From assembly GCA_910578805.1 (NCBI GenBank), contig CAJTRS010000007.1, positions 2,844 through 66,225 of the forward strand: a stretch of DNA of 63,382 bases, read 5' to 3'. Positions 25,609 to 34,070 of this stretch are shown here, piece after piece. The position numbers and the translations under genes are program-made. Position 1 is the first letter of the stretch, and each line of letters opens with the position of its first letter. This stretch comes from an uncultured Muribaculaceae bacterium (GTDB lineage Bacteria > Bacteroidota > Bacteroidia > Bacteroidales > Muribaculaceae). The notes below the pieces were generated by a model that saw only the letters and a program-made list of their open reading frames with translations, did not search any database and was not told where the DNA came from.

Positions 25609-26065
25609 ACTGTCAGTCACAATACTATCCATAACCATGTGCTTGGGAGCTTGCGCTCCCAAGCACAGTGATTATAGCCACTTCGAAACCCTGTCGGACC
25701 AAGGGTGGGCCTATGGCGATACCGTGACGTTCACACCGGCGAAGATCGAACATGAAGGGCTCCGGAGACTTGCCGTGGCCGTGCGCCATAACAACGACTA
25801 CGAATACAGCAATCTGTGGCTTGAAATCACCCTCAGCGATTCCTTAACAGTAAGACGCGACACCGTGAACATAATACTCGCCGATCGCTTCGGCCGATGG
25901 AAAGGCAGCGGCATAGGCCCGTCGATACAGACACAGGCCACAGTGAGTCCGGACATGAATATAACCGGAGAATCACAGGTTGCCGTCAGACACGTGATGC
26001 GTGTTGACACCCTGCGCGGAATAGATCAGATAGGCATCACGGTAGATAATCCTGACAACAATTAA
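25601..26065 (+). CDS. gldH: GldH-family lipoprotein
   Basis: The 154-residue product has a lipoprotein signal (CLGACAP) and the GldH domain, a beta-rich module with YGDTVTF and a central YSNLWLEI strand. GldH is needed for gliding in Flavobacterium, but non-gliding Bacteroidales keep it, so motility should not be inferred. The ATG at 25601 overlaps the ricT-like stop by 8 bp; a longer upstream frame is the shadow of that gene. The signal-peptide codons hold a 13-bp perfect hairpin (25638-25667). Confidence 0.85.
   Translation: MNRLSVTILSITMCLGACAPKHSDYSHFETLSDQGWAYGDTVTFTPAKIEHEGLRRLAVAVRHNNDYEYSNLWLEITLSDSLTVRRDTVNIILADRFGRWKGSGIGPSIQTQATVSPDMNITGESQVAVRHVMRVDTLRGIDQIGITVDNPDNN
25638..25667 (+). 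repeat. Strong hairpin in the gldH signal-peptide codons
   Basis: Perfect 13-bp arms (TGTGCTTGGGAGC and complement) enclose the 4-nt loop TTGC, 37-66 nt after the gldH start. The position is much like that of the palindrome in the transglutaminase-like gene (40-71 nt after its start). Confidence 0.85.
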
Positions 26066-26091
26066 CATAACCTCATTACACCGACATACTC

Positions 26092-26718
26092 ATGGACATT
26101 CCATCGTTTGACAGCCTGATATTCGACATGGACGGCACCCTATGGGACGCCGTGGACTCATATTGCCTCATCTGGGACGAGGCTTACAGACGCATGGGCA
26201 TAGACCGTAAAGTCAGCCGCGACGAACTGCTGAAATATATGGGCATGTCAATAAATGAGATAGTAGCTCGGATAGCCCCCACCGGCCTTGACATAAAAAA
26301 TTTTTACGCCACCTTGGGCGAGGTTGACGATGAACTCATGCCTGTACTCGGCGGGCGGCTGTATCCCGGAGTAAAAGAGTTCCTTCCACTGCTTGCCCAA
26401 CGGTACCGTCTGTTTATGGTAAGCAACTGCGGTGCCAGAGGTCTTGAATATTTCATGGACTACACCGGTCTGCGGGAGTATTTCACAGATACCCTGTCGT
26501 TCGGTCAGACATTTCTTAACAAAGAGAACAACATAGAGACATTATGCCGGAAATACAATCTGCTAAAACCGGCATATATAGGTGACACACAAGGCGATTG
26601 TAACAGCGCACACGCAGCCGGCGCTACAATGATACACGTCACCTACGGATTCGGCACTTGCCGCGACGCGGAATATAACGCGGATTCATTCAACGACCTT
26701 GCCTCTATATTGTTATAG
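26092..26718 (+). CDS. HAD-superfamily phosphatase (phosphoglycolate phosphatase-like)
   Basis: The 208-residue soluble protein has HAD motif I DMDGTLWD (Asp12 region), motif II around MVSNCG, a Lys in LNKENN and motif IV YIGDTQGD. The helical cap between motifs I and II is of the small beta-phosphoglucomutase/PGP type. It should dephosphorylate a small metabolite; the substrate cannot be told from sequence. It follows gldH by 26 bp and precedes the M24 peptidase by 25 bp, so it may be part of the same transcript. Confidence 0.85.
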   Translation: MDIPSFDSLIFDMDGTLWDAVDSYCLIWDEAYRRMGIDRKVSRDELLKYMGMSINEIVARIAPTGLDIKNFYATLGEVDDELMPVLGGRLYPGVKEFLPLLAQRYRLFMVSNCGARGLEYFMDYTGLREYFTDTLSFGQTFLNKENNIETLCRKYNLLKPAYIGDTQGDCNSAHAAGATMIHVTYGFGTCRDAEYNADSFNDLASILL

Positions 26719-26743
26719 TTGATATATGTACTAAAATCAAGGA

Positions 26744-27928
26744 ATGATCATGAAGCGACCTCTTTTATTACTGACTCCCGACGAATTCAACCTACGTCTT
26801 GACAAAGTACGCGATGCCATGCAGCGTGCCGGAGCCGATGCCATGCTCGTAAGCGGCAACGCCACCATATATTACCTGACAGGAAGAGTGTATGCCGGAT
26901 ACATCTATATACCGGCCGGCGACAGCGCGCCTACATTTTTCGTGCAGCGTCCGGTTGACCTCTCAGGTGACAACGTAACATATATCCGCAAGCCGGAACA
27001 CATACCCGAAAGCCTCGGGTACGTCTCACCCGAAAATATAGCACTTGAGACCGACACCACACCGTACTCAAAGATAACACGCCTTCAGGCATTGTTCCCG
27101 TCAAGTACCGTCATCAACGGTTCGGCCATAATGCGCGGCGTCCGTGCCATCAAGACACCACGCGAGATAGAGCTTATAGAACTTTCGGGCGTAAAGCAGG
27201 AGCGGGTATATCGCCGCATACCGCATCTTTATCAGGCAGGCATGACCGACCTGGAACTCCAAGTGGAAATCGAACGCGCATCACGCCTCGAAGGCTGCCT
27301 GGGACAATTCCGCATAAGCGGAGATTCCATGGAACTGTACATGGGCAATATCTTAGTGGGAGAAAATGCCGACACTCCGACACCCTACGATTTCGCCATG
27401 GGAGGCGAAGGCCTTGATCCGTCGCTTCCGGTAGGCTGCAACGGCTCCATCATAAAGGAAGGCAACAGCATAATGGTTGACATAAACGGAAATTACACAG
27501 GCTACATGACCGACATGACCCGCACGTTCTCTCTCGGCCAACTGTCGGATACCGCCATAAAAGCACACCGCTGCTCCATCGAGATTTGCCGGACACTTGC
27601 CGCCGAGGGCAAACCCGGTACGGAAGCCTGCCTGTTATACCGCCATGCCGAAGAGATAGCCCGCGGTCACGGCCTCTATGAATATTTCATGGGACACCGT
27701 CAGAAAGCCGGATTCGTGGGTCATGGCTTAGGAATAGAGATCAACGAGTTGCCGGTGATAGCTCCACGAAGCCATGACATTCTCACAGAAGGCAATGTAG
27801 TGGCGCTTGAACCGAAATTCGTCATACCCGGCACGGGCGCCGTAGGTATAGAAAACACCTACATAGTGACAGAAACTGGCATGAAATGCCTTACCTGCGC
27901 ACCTGAAGATATTGTATCCCTGATCTGA
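26744..27928 (+). CDS. M24-family Xaa-Pro aminopeptidase-like protein
   Basis: The 394-residue protein has an N-terminal creatinase-like domain (1-140) and a pita-bread catalytic domain. The metal ligands are all present: Asp in VDINGNY, Asp in TDMTRTF, His in GHGLGIEI, Glu in ALEPKF and Glu in GIENTYIV. It should release N-terminal residues before proline in the cytoplasm. The start could be either ATG of MIMKRP (26744 or 26750). No signal peptide. Prolidase activity is the alternative. Confidence 0.88.
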   Translation: MIMKRPLLLLTPDEFNLRLDKVRDAMQRAGADAMLVSGNATIYYLTGRVYAGYIYIPAGDSAPTFFVQRPVDLSGDNVTYIRKPEHIPESLGYVSPENIALETDTTPYSKITRLQALFPSSTVINGSAIMRGVRAIKTPREIELIELSGVKQERVYRRIPHLYQAGMTDLELQVEIERASRLEGCLGQFRISGDSMELYMGNILVGENADTPTPYDFAMGGEGLDPSLPVGCNGSIIKEGNSIMVDINGNYTGYMTDMTRTFSLGQLSDTAIKAHRCSIEICRTLAAEGKPGTEACLLYRHAEEIARGHGLYEYFMGHRQKAGFVGHGLGIEINELPVIAPRSHDILTEGNVVALEPKFVIPGTGAVGIENTYIVTETGMKCLTCAPEDIVSLI

Positions 27929-27983
27929 TGCGGCCCTATATATCCGCACTCATTACCGACACAGCACCATCATTATTCGAGCG

Positions 27984-29414
27984 ATGAAAGAGGTTTTAAA
28001 GCAAATTGACACTAAAGAATTTCACATAGTTGGAGAGGCCGCCGACCGGTTGGGCTATCCATGTTATGCCGTGGGCGGATATGTCAGAGACCTGTTTCTG
28101 AAACGACATTCCAAAGACATCGATTTCGTAAGTGTAGGCTCTGGGAGCGGCATAGCCATAGCCCGTGAGGTAGCGGCGGCCATAGGACGCGGAGCACATG
28201 TAAGCGTGTTTCGCACATACGGTACCGCACAGGTAAAGCACGATGACACCGAACTTGAATTTGTGGCAGCGCGCCGCGAATCGTACAATGCGGACTCCCG
28301 CAATCCCATGGTGGAGGACGGATCACTGGACGATGACATAGCACGCCGCGACTTTACCATCAATGCCATGGCCATCTGCATAAACCGTGATGAATTCGGA
28401 CATCTCATAGACAACTACGACGGGCTGAAGGATATTAAAGCCGGCATTATCCGCACTCCCCTTGATCCGGATATAACCTTTTCCGACGATCCTCTGCGCA
28501 TGATGCGAGCCATACGCTTCGCCACCCAGTTGCAGTTTACAATCTATCCACAGACCCTTGAGGCCATAAAGCGCAATGCCGAGCGTATCGACATAATAAC
28601 CCGCGAGCGCATACTCACCGAACTCAACAAGATAATGATGTCGTCGCGCCCCTCCGCAGGGTGGCGCCTGCTGATGGACACCGGATTGCTACAACGTATA
28701 TTTCCCGAATTTGCAGCCATGAAAGGCGTGGAGATTGTCAAGGGCCGCGGACACAAGGACAACTTCGACCATACGCTCACAGTACTTGACAGCGTGGCCG
28801 CAAAGTCCGACAAATTGTGGCTTCGATGGGCAGCACTGCTGCATGACATAGCCAAACCCGTGACTAAAAAATGGGACGAAAAAGCCGGTTGGACATTCCG
28901 TAACCACAATTTCATAGGAGCCAAGATGGTACCGCGCATATTCCGCTCCATGAAGATGCCATTAGGCGAGCCGATGAGATATGTGGCCAAGATGGTTGAA
29001 CTCCACATGCGCCCCATAGCCTTGGTGGAAGATGCCGTGACCGATTCGGCCGTAAGGCGTCTGATCACCGATGCCGGAGAAGACATTGACGATCTGATGA
29101 CACTGTGTCGCGCCGATATCACCTCACGCAACCCCGAAAAGGTGCGCCGCCATCTGGAAAACTTCGATGCCGTGCTGCAGAAGATGGCTGACGTTACCGA
29201 ACGCGACAATCTGCGCAACTTCGCGCCACCTGTTGACGGAGCCGAGATCATGATGACATTCGGCCTGCCGCCGTCGCCACCGGTAGGAATAATCAAGGCC
29301 GCCATAAAAGATGCGGTACTCGATGGCATTATACCCAACGACCATGATGCCGCTTACCGCTATATGCTTCGCATAGGAGCTGAAATGAACCTTACACCAA
29401 CCAACGAACAATAA
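27984..29414 (+). CDS. CCA-adding enzyme / poly(A) polymerase family nucleotidyltransferase with HD domain
   Basis: The 476-residue protein has the class II nucleotidyltransferase head: GGYVRDLFL (31-39), the catalytic DIDFVS (46-51), RRDFTINAMA and the RNA-binding DDPLRMMRAIRFA. An HD domain follows (ALLHDIAKP, about 289-297). It most likely adds or repairs CCA at tRNA 3' ends. That activity is needed here, because the three tRNA genes in this window do not encode CCA. It precedes queD by 4 bp. Poly(A) polymerase activity cannot be excluded. Confidence 0.88.
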   Translation: MKEVLKQIDTKEFHIVGEAADRLGYPCYAVGGYVRDLFLKRHSKDIDFVSVGSGSGIAIAREVAAAIGRGAHVSVFRTYGTAQVKHDDTELEFVAARRESYNADSRNPMVEDGSLDDDIARRDFTINAMAICINRDEFGHLIDNYDGLKDIKAGIIRTPLDPDITFSDDPLRMMRAIRFATQLQFTIYPQTLEAIKRNAERIDIITRERILTELNKIMMSSRPSAGWRLLMDTGLLQRIFPEFAAMKGVEIVKGRGHKDNFDHTLTVLDSVAAKSDKLWLRWAALLHDIAKPVTKKWDEKAGWTFRNHNFIGAKMVPRIFRSMKMPLGEPMRYVAKMVELHMRPIALVEDAVTDSAVRRLITDAGEDIDDLMTLCRADITSRNPEKVRRHLENFDAVLQKMADVTERDNLRNFAPPVDGAEIMMTFGLPPSPPVGIIKAAIKDAVLDGIIPNDHDAAYRYMLRIGAEMNLTPTNEQ

Positions 29415-29418
29415 GCCG

Positions 29419-29751
29419 ATGTACTACGTCACAAAGCGAATGGAAATAGCAGGCTCACACAGCCTCAAGCTTGATTACCCGAGCAAGTGCTCCGGACTCC
29501 ACGGCCACAACTGGATAATAACCGTGATGTGCCGGGCCAGAGAATTAGATGCAAATGGTATGGTCTCCGACTTCTCACAGATAAAAGCCCGCATAGAAGA
29601 ATATCTTGACCATAAGAATTTCAACGAAGTATTGCCTTTCAACCCCACGGCCGAAAACATAGCCCGGTGGGTGTGCTCGCAGATACCCCACTGCTACCGG
29701 GTGGAGGTGCAGGAGAGCGAAGGCAACATGGCCGCCTATGAAATCGACTGA
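29419..29751 (+). CDS. queD: 6-carboxytetrahydropterin synthase QueD
   Basis: QueD makes 6-carboxytetrahydropterin from dihydroneopterin triphosphate, the second step of queuosine precursor synthesis. The 110-residue protein has zinc ligands His14 in AGSHSL and the HGHNW pair, catalytic Cys24 in SKCSGLHGHN, and the substrate Glu near the end (VQESEGN). It overlaps queE by 14 bp, so the two are coupled. queC and queF are not in the window, but tgt lies at 50395. Confidence 0.93.
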   Translation: MYYVTKRMEIAGSHSLKLDYPSKCSGLHGHNWIITVMCRARELDANGMVSDFSQIKARIEEYLDHKNFNEVLPFNPTAENIARWVCSQIPHCYRVEVQESEGNMAAYEID

Positions 29752-30307
29752 AAACCGCCATTACCGCATCAACGAGATATTTTACTCGCTTCAGGGCGAA
29801 GGATATTTCACAGGAACCGCAGCCGTGTTTCTGCGCATGAGCGGCTGTAACCGGACATGCAGTTTCTGTGACACCGACCACAGCAGCTACCGGTTGCTGA
29901 CAGCCGAAGAGATAGTCTCGGAAGTATCGGCCTTTGCCACCAGACATATAGTGATAACCGGTGGCGAACCGTTGCTTCAGCTCGACACACAGTTGACAGG
30001 ACTGCTGAAAGAGGCCGGATTCTTCATTGCGGTGGAGACCAACGGAACCCTTCCCGTACCCGACGGCGTGGATTGGGTTACATGCTCTCCCAAAGCCCCC
30101 CCTCTCGCCATAAACCGCATAGATGAGCTTAAAATAGTATATCAGCAACAGGACGTGGAAGAGATTGCAGCAAGTCTGCCCGAAGCCGGTCATTATTATC
30201 TGCAGCCTTGCTCGGGTCAAAACACCCCACAGACCGTAGCCTACATACTCGCCCACCCGCGCTGGCGCCTGTCGCTCCAGACCCACAAACTCATAAATAT
30301 CCCCTAA
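29738..30307 (+). CDS. queE: 7-carboxy-7-deazaguanine synthase QueE
   Basis: This radical-SAM enzyme contracts the pterin ring of the QueD product to 7-carboxy-7-deazaguanine. The 189-residue protein has the substrate-binding start FYSLQGEGYFTG, the cluster motif CNRTCSFCD (CxxxCxxC), the SAM motif TGGEPLLQ and VETNGT. It is short, as usual for QueE. It overlaps queD by 14 bp. After its stop a weak inverted repeat (CTAACC..GGTTAG) lies at 30304-30327 with no good T-run. Confidence 0.95.
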   Translation: MKSTENRHYRINEIFYSLQGEGYFTGTAAVFLRMSGCNRTCSFCDTDHSSYRLLTAEEIVSEVSAFATRHIVITGGEPLLQLDTQLTGLLKEAGFFIAVETNGTLPVPDGVDWVTCSPKAPPLAINRIDELKIVYQQQDVEEIAASLPEAGHYYLQPCSGQNTPQTVAYILAHPRWRLSLQTHKLINIP

Positions 30308-30388
30308 CCCGCGATCTCTCAGGTTAGACTACACGACTCTAAAAGTCTTTTTAACATGTGCTGTTCGGCTATTTACTGAATTTATCGC

Positions 30389-30396
30389 TAATTTTG
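30389..30396 (+). promoter_or_regulatory. Candidate -7 element of the beta-propeller gene
   Basis: TAATTTTG lies 39 bp before the start codon at 30436. TTCG at 30364-30367 stands 21 bp upstream as a one-mismatch partner. The string GAATTTATCGCTAATTTTG closely matches the one before mraY. Confidence 0.45.
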
Positions 30397-30435
30397 TATC
30401 TGATAGATTTATGTAACAGCCGAATATATTGTGAC

Positions 30436-31692
30436 ATGAAAAAATATATAAGCATTGTGGCTCTGCTGCTTATACTCGGAGGAGCACTTTCCGGAGCGCA
30501 AGGAGCACGCCGCAAGACACGTACCACCGAAAAGCCTGAACAGAAACTCAAGGAAGCCGAGGAGGCTTTTGCCGCATACCGTTTTGACGACGCGGCCGAA
30601 CTGCTTGACGAATATGATACGGCCATAGAAAAATCAAGAAAAAAGAACGATTACCCCGACAGCAAATCTCTGCGCCGCCGTGTCGATCTGGGCCTGTCAA
30701 TGCTCGACCGCGTTGAAAAGATAACCATTATCGACAGCATATCTATAGACAGTGCCGCATTTATCAACGCCTACCGGTTATCCACACCCACCGGATCTCT
30801 AATATCGGCCGAAGCGATAGCACCGGCATTCAAAGCCGCACCAGGCACCTCGGGATACCTCTCCGAATCAGGCGACAAAATGCTTTGGTCCACACTCGGC
30901 TCCGACAGCATAATGCAACTGATGGAAAGCTCCCGGCTGATTGACGGAAGCTGGGAAACACCCCGAGAGATAGGAAGCAAGCTGATGCCGGGCTTTTCCA
31001 CGGCCTACCCGTTTCTGATGTCGGACGGCATGACTCTGTACTTCGGAGCAAAGGGCTATGAATCACTTGGAGGTTACGACATATTCATATCCCGTAAAGA
31101 CGGTGACTCATTTCTACAGCCCCAGAACATAGGCATGCCTTACAATTCGCCGTCCAACGACTATCTGTTGGCCATAGATGAACTTACCGGTGCCGGCTGG
31201 TGGGCAACAGACCGCAATGATATACCGGGCAAGGTAACCGTCTATGTATTCATACCCGCAGAACTGCGCATAAACTATCCAGTGGATACCCCCGACCTGA
31301 CCGATCGGGCAAGAATCACCGACATCTCAGCGACACGTAATCCCGACACGGATTACACCAAGGTGCTCCGGGCCATAGAGGCCGTTGACGAACATTCCCG
31401 CGGCAGCGCCCCGGGTGATTTCACATTCACAATGCCGGGCGGAAAAATCTACACCAGATTCTCCGACTTCAAATCACAGGAAGCGCGAGCCGCGATGGCA
31501 GATTATCTTGATGCCGCCGCGGAGATAGACCATTTGAAACATGATCTGGAGAGGCTACGTGACAGATACAGATCGGGCGACCGCTCCACCGGTTCGGAAA
31601 TACTGCAACTCGAAGCTGAGCTAAAGCGAAATCAAGCGTCGCTCAAGCGCATCGCCAACAGCGTGATACGTGCTGAAATTCCCGCAAGATAG
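30436..31692 (+). CDS. Exported beta-propeller (PD40-like) protein
   Basis: The 418-residue product has a signal peptide (ending SGAQGA). A charged helical segment (25-90) resembles a tetratricopeptide-like unit. Then come PD40/TolB-like repeats with DGMTLYFGAKG, GGYDIFISRK and SNDYLLAID (about 190-270). A C-terminal coiled coil follows (about 355-410). Such proteins are periplasmic or outer-membrane-associated scaffolds in Bacteroidales. No OmpA domain is present. The start is the ATG before MKKYIS at 30436; the frame extends upstream without a signal. The cstA-like gene follows after 34 bp. Confidence 0.7.
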   Translation: MKKYISIVALLLILGGALSGAQGARRKTRTTEKPEQKLKEAEEAFAAYRFDDAAELLDEYDTAIEKSRKKNDYPDSKSLRRRVDLGLSMLDRVEKITIIDSISIDSAAFINAYRLSTPTGSLISAEAIAPAFKAAPGTSGYLSESGDKMLWSTLGSDSIMQLMESSRLIDGSWETPREIGSKLMPGFSTAYPFLMSDGMTLYFGAKGYESLGGYDIFISRKDGDSFLQPQNIGMPYNSPSNDYLLAIDELTGAGWWATDRNDIPGKVTVYVFIPAELRINYPVDTPDLTDRARITDISATRNPDTDYTKVLRAIEAVDEHSRGSAPGDFTFTMPGGKIYTRFSDFKSQEARAAMADYLDAAAEIDHLKHDLERLRDRYRSGDRSTGSEILQLEAELKRNQASLKRIANSVIRAEIPAR

Positions 31693-31726
31693 CATTTCCT
31701 TACCGCAAAATCACATATCTTTCACC

Positions 31727-33178
31727 ATGATTGCTTTTCTAATATCGCTCGCAGTGCTTATCGGCGGATATTTCATCTACGGACTGATCGTGGACCGTAT
31801 AATGGGGTCCGACAGCAAACACCCTATGCCAGCCATAACACGGCGCGATGATATAGACTACCGACCGCTGCCTGCATGGAAAGTGTTTCTGATACAGTTT
31901 CTCAACATCGCCGGCCTCGGACCGATATTCGGCGCCATAATGGGCATTATGTTCGGCCCGGCGGCATTTTTATGGATATCCATAGGCACCATATTCGGAG
32001 GTGCCGTGCATGACTTCTGCTCCGGAATGATATCCATACGCAGCGGAGGAGGTTCTTTACCGGAAATCGTGGGCGAACAGCTCGGACGTAACCTACGGAG
32101 AGTGATGTGTCTGTTCTCCGTGTTGCTGCTGATACTGGTAACCGCTGTTTTCGTATCCACCCCTGCCGGACTTCTGTCAGGTATGACACCAGACTATCTT
32201 GACCGCACATTCTGGGTCACGGTTATATTCGCCTACTATCTGTTAGCGACACTGCTCCCGATAGACAAACTGATCGGCAATCTGTATCCAATCTTCGGAT
32301 TCGCCCTGCTTTTCATGGCGGCCGGACTGCTCGGAGTGCTTCTGACAGGTAACGTGGATATACCCGTATCGTTTACCGACGGCTTCCACAGCCGGTCGGC
32401 AACGGACATGCCGCTATTTCCCATGATGTTTGTGAGCATAGCATGCGGAGCCATATCGGGATTCCATGCCACACAGTCACCCATGATGGCGCGATGTCTT
32501 ACCAATGAGAAACTTGCCCGCCCCATATTCTACGGAGCCATGGTGGCCGAAGGCATAGTGGCTCTGATTTGGGCCGCAGCGGCTGTTACATTTACCGGAG
32601 GCTATGAACAGCTTGCCGAATATATGGCCGTTCCGGGTCACGATGCCGGATCGCTCGTCCATGATGTGGCATTCGGCTGGCTCGGTACCATCGGCGGCAT
32701 TCTCGCAGTGCTCGGTGTGATAGCCGCCCCTATCACCACCGGCGATACGGCTCTGCGCAGCGCACGCCTCACCATCGCCGACTTCATGAACATAAACCAG
32801 AAAGGACTGATGCGACGTATTCTTGTCACACTGCCTCTCATGGGTGCCGTGATAATATTAATGATGATGGATTTCAGTGTTCTGTGGCGCTACTTTGCCT
32901 GGTGCAACCAGGCTTTGTCCGTATTCACACTATGGGCCATAACAGTGTATCTCGCACGCCATTCCAAACCGTATGTAATATCCATGCTGCCGGCAATGTT
33001 CATGACTGCCGTATGCACCACCTATATATTATGTGCACCTACTCCTGAAGGATTCGGCACAGACTATACTACAGCCGCCATTGCAGGAGTGGCTGCGGCA
33101 TGTATTCCTGCCGCAATATTCTTCTCCCGCCTGTCAAGACTTCCGCTAACCCTGAAAAATACTATAGTCAATGATTGA
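31727..33178 (+). CDS. CstA-family carbon starvation transporter (short form)
   Basis: The 483-residue polytopic protein has the CstA signatures RPLPAWKVFLIQFLNIAG-like (44-61), GPIFGAIMG, GTIFGGAVHDF, SGFHATQSP and APITTGDTALR. CstA proteins import peptides or pyruvate during carbon limitation. This is the short type of about 480 residues rather than the 700-residue E. coli form. The start is the ATG at 31727, because the upstream frame reads into the previous gene. Its stop overlaps the PHP phosphatase start by 8 bp. Confidence 0.88.
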   Translation: MIAFLISLAVLIGGYFIYGLIVDRIMGSDSKHPMPAITRRDDIDYRPLPAWKVFLIQFLNIAGLGPIFGAIMGIMFGPAAFLWISIGTIFGGAVHDFCSGMISIRSGGGSLPEIVGEQLGRNLRRVMCLFSVLLLILVTAVFVSTPAGLLSGMTPDYLDRTFWVTVIFAYYLLATLLPIDKLIGNLYPIFGFALLFMAAGLLGVLLTGNVDIPVSFTDGFHSRSATDMPLFPMMFVSIACGAISGFHATQSPMMARCLTNEKLARPIFYGAMVAEGIVALIWAAAAVTFTGGYEQLAEYMAVPGHDAGSLVHDVAFGWLGTIGGILAVLGVIAAPITTGDTALRSARLTIADFMNINQKGLMRRILVTLPLMGAVIILMMMDFSVLWRYFAWCNQALSVFTLWAITVYLARHSKPYVISMLPAMFMTAVCTTYILCAPTPEGFGTDYTTAAIAGVAAACIPAAIFFSRLSRLPLTLKNTIVND

Positions 33179-33974
33179 TTTCGCTTCCATAGAAAACGAC
33201 TCTTATAATTTTCACTCGCATACACAATTCTGCGACGGCAAGGCTCCGATGGAGCAATTTGCCGCCGAAGCCGCGGCCAGAGGGTTCTCCCACTACGGAT
33301 TCTCTCCACACTCCCCTGTGCCTATGGAGTCACCATGCAATATGTCGGAGTCACAAGTTGAGCTTTATCTTGACGAAGTGGCACGCCTGAAATGCAAATA
33401 TTCCGGCCGGACTAAATTCTATGCCTCCATGGAGATAGATTATCTCGGCAAGCAATGGGGTCCGGCACACCCGTATTTTCACCGGCTGCCGCTTGACTAC
33501 CGCATTGGGTCAGTACATTTCATACCGTCGCAGGACGGAACACTTATAGATATCGACGGACGGTTCGATAGTTTCCGCCGTAAAATGTCAGAGCATTTCC
33601 ATAACGATATACGCTACGTGGTCAACAAATTTTACGACCAGTCCATATCCATGGTGGCCGAAGGTGGATTTGACATTATCGGTCATTTTGACAAGATTGG
33701 ACACAATGCAGCCCATTACTGTCAAGGAATAGAGGACGAACCATGGTATCAGCTACGTGTCAATGACCTTATCGATGCCATAATCGATGCCGGTTTAACA
33801 GTAGAGATCAACACCAAGGCATGGACTGACCATCACCGAATGTTTCCCGCCATACGCCATTGGAAACGACTTAAAGATGCGGGGACAACGCTGATTGTCA
33901 ACAGTGATGCCCATGTTCCCACCCTCATCGATGCCTCACGTAGGGAAGCATTGGATATTTTAGCCTCACTCTGA
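33171..33974 (+). CDS. PHP-domain phosphatase, histidinol-phosphatase-like
   Basis: The 267-residue protein has the PHP metal sites in order: NFHSHTQF, SPHSPVP, the Glu of MEIDYL, GSVHFIP, IIGHFDK and NSDAHVP. This arrangement matches HisJ/HisK histidinol phosphatase, the penultimate step of histidine synthesis. No other his gene is near, so the substrate is an inference. It overlaps the cstA-like stop by 8 bp. Its stop codon lies at the tip of a hairpin (33961-33979), and a 52-bp palindrome follows. Confidence 0.85.
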   Translation: MIDFASIENDSYNFHSHTQFCDGKAPMEQFAAEAAARGFSHYGFSPHSPVPMESPCNMSESQVELYLDEVARLKCKYSGRTKFYASMEIDYLGKQWGPAHPYFHRLPLDYRIGSVHFIPSQDGTLIDIDGRFDSFRRKMSEHFHNDIRYVVNKFYDQSISMVAEGGFDIIGHFDKIGHNAAHYCQGIEDEPWYQLRVNDLIDAIIDAGLTVEINTKAWTDHHRMFPAIRHWKRLKDAGTTLIVNSDAHVPTLIDASRREALDILASL

Positions 33975-33979
33975 GGCTA
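33961..33979 (+). repeat. Hairpin spanning a stop codon
   Basis: TAGCCTCA and TGAGGCTA are exact complements with loop CTC. The TGA stop of the PHP phosphatase gene is the first triplet of the right arm. It sits 18 bp before the large palindrome terminator. Confidence 0.7.
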
Positions 33980-33997
33980 CACACCAACATAAAAAGG

Positions 33998-34049
33998 TAA
34001 CAGAGAGAGAAAGAGTGTCATGATCATGACACTCTTTCTCTCTCTGTTA
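33998..34049. terminator. 52-bp perfect palindrome, bidirectional terminator
   Basis: Two 26-bp arms (left arm begins TAACAGAGAGAGAAAGAG) are exact complements with no spacer, between the convergent PHP phosphatase and CotH genes. It should end transcription from both sides, although neither side has a long T-run (TTATTT on plus, TTACCTTTTT on minus). Confidence 0.85.
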
Positions 34050-34070
34050 TTTAGCGGACTATAGTATGTA

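Noticed and set aside
25601..26065. GldH as evidence for gliding motility or type IX secretion
   Set aside because: GldH is kept by non-gliding Bacteroidales, and no other gld, spr or por gene is in the window.
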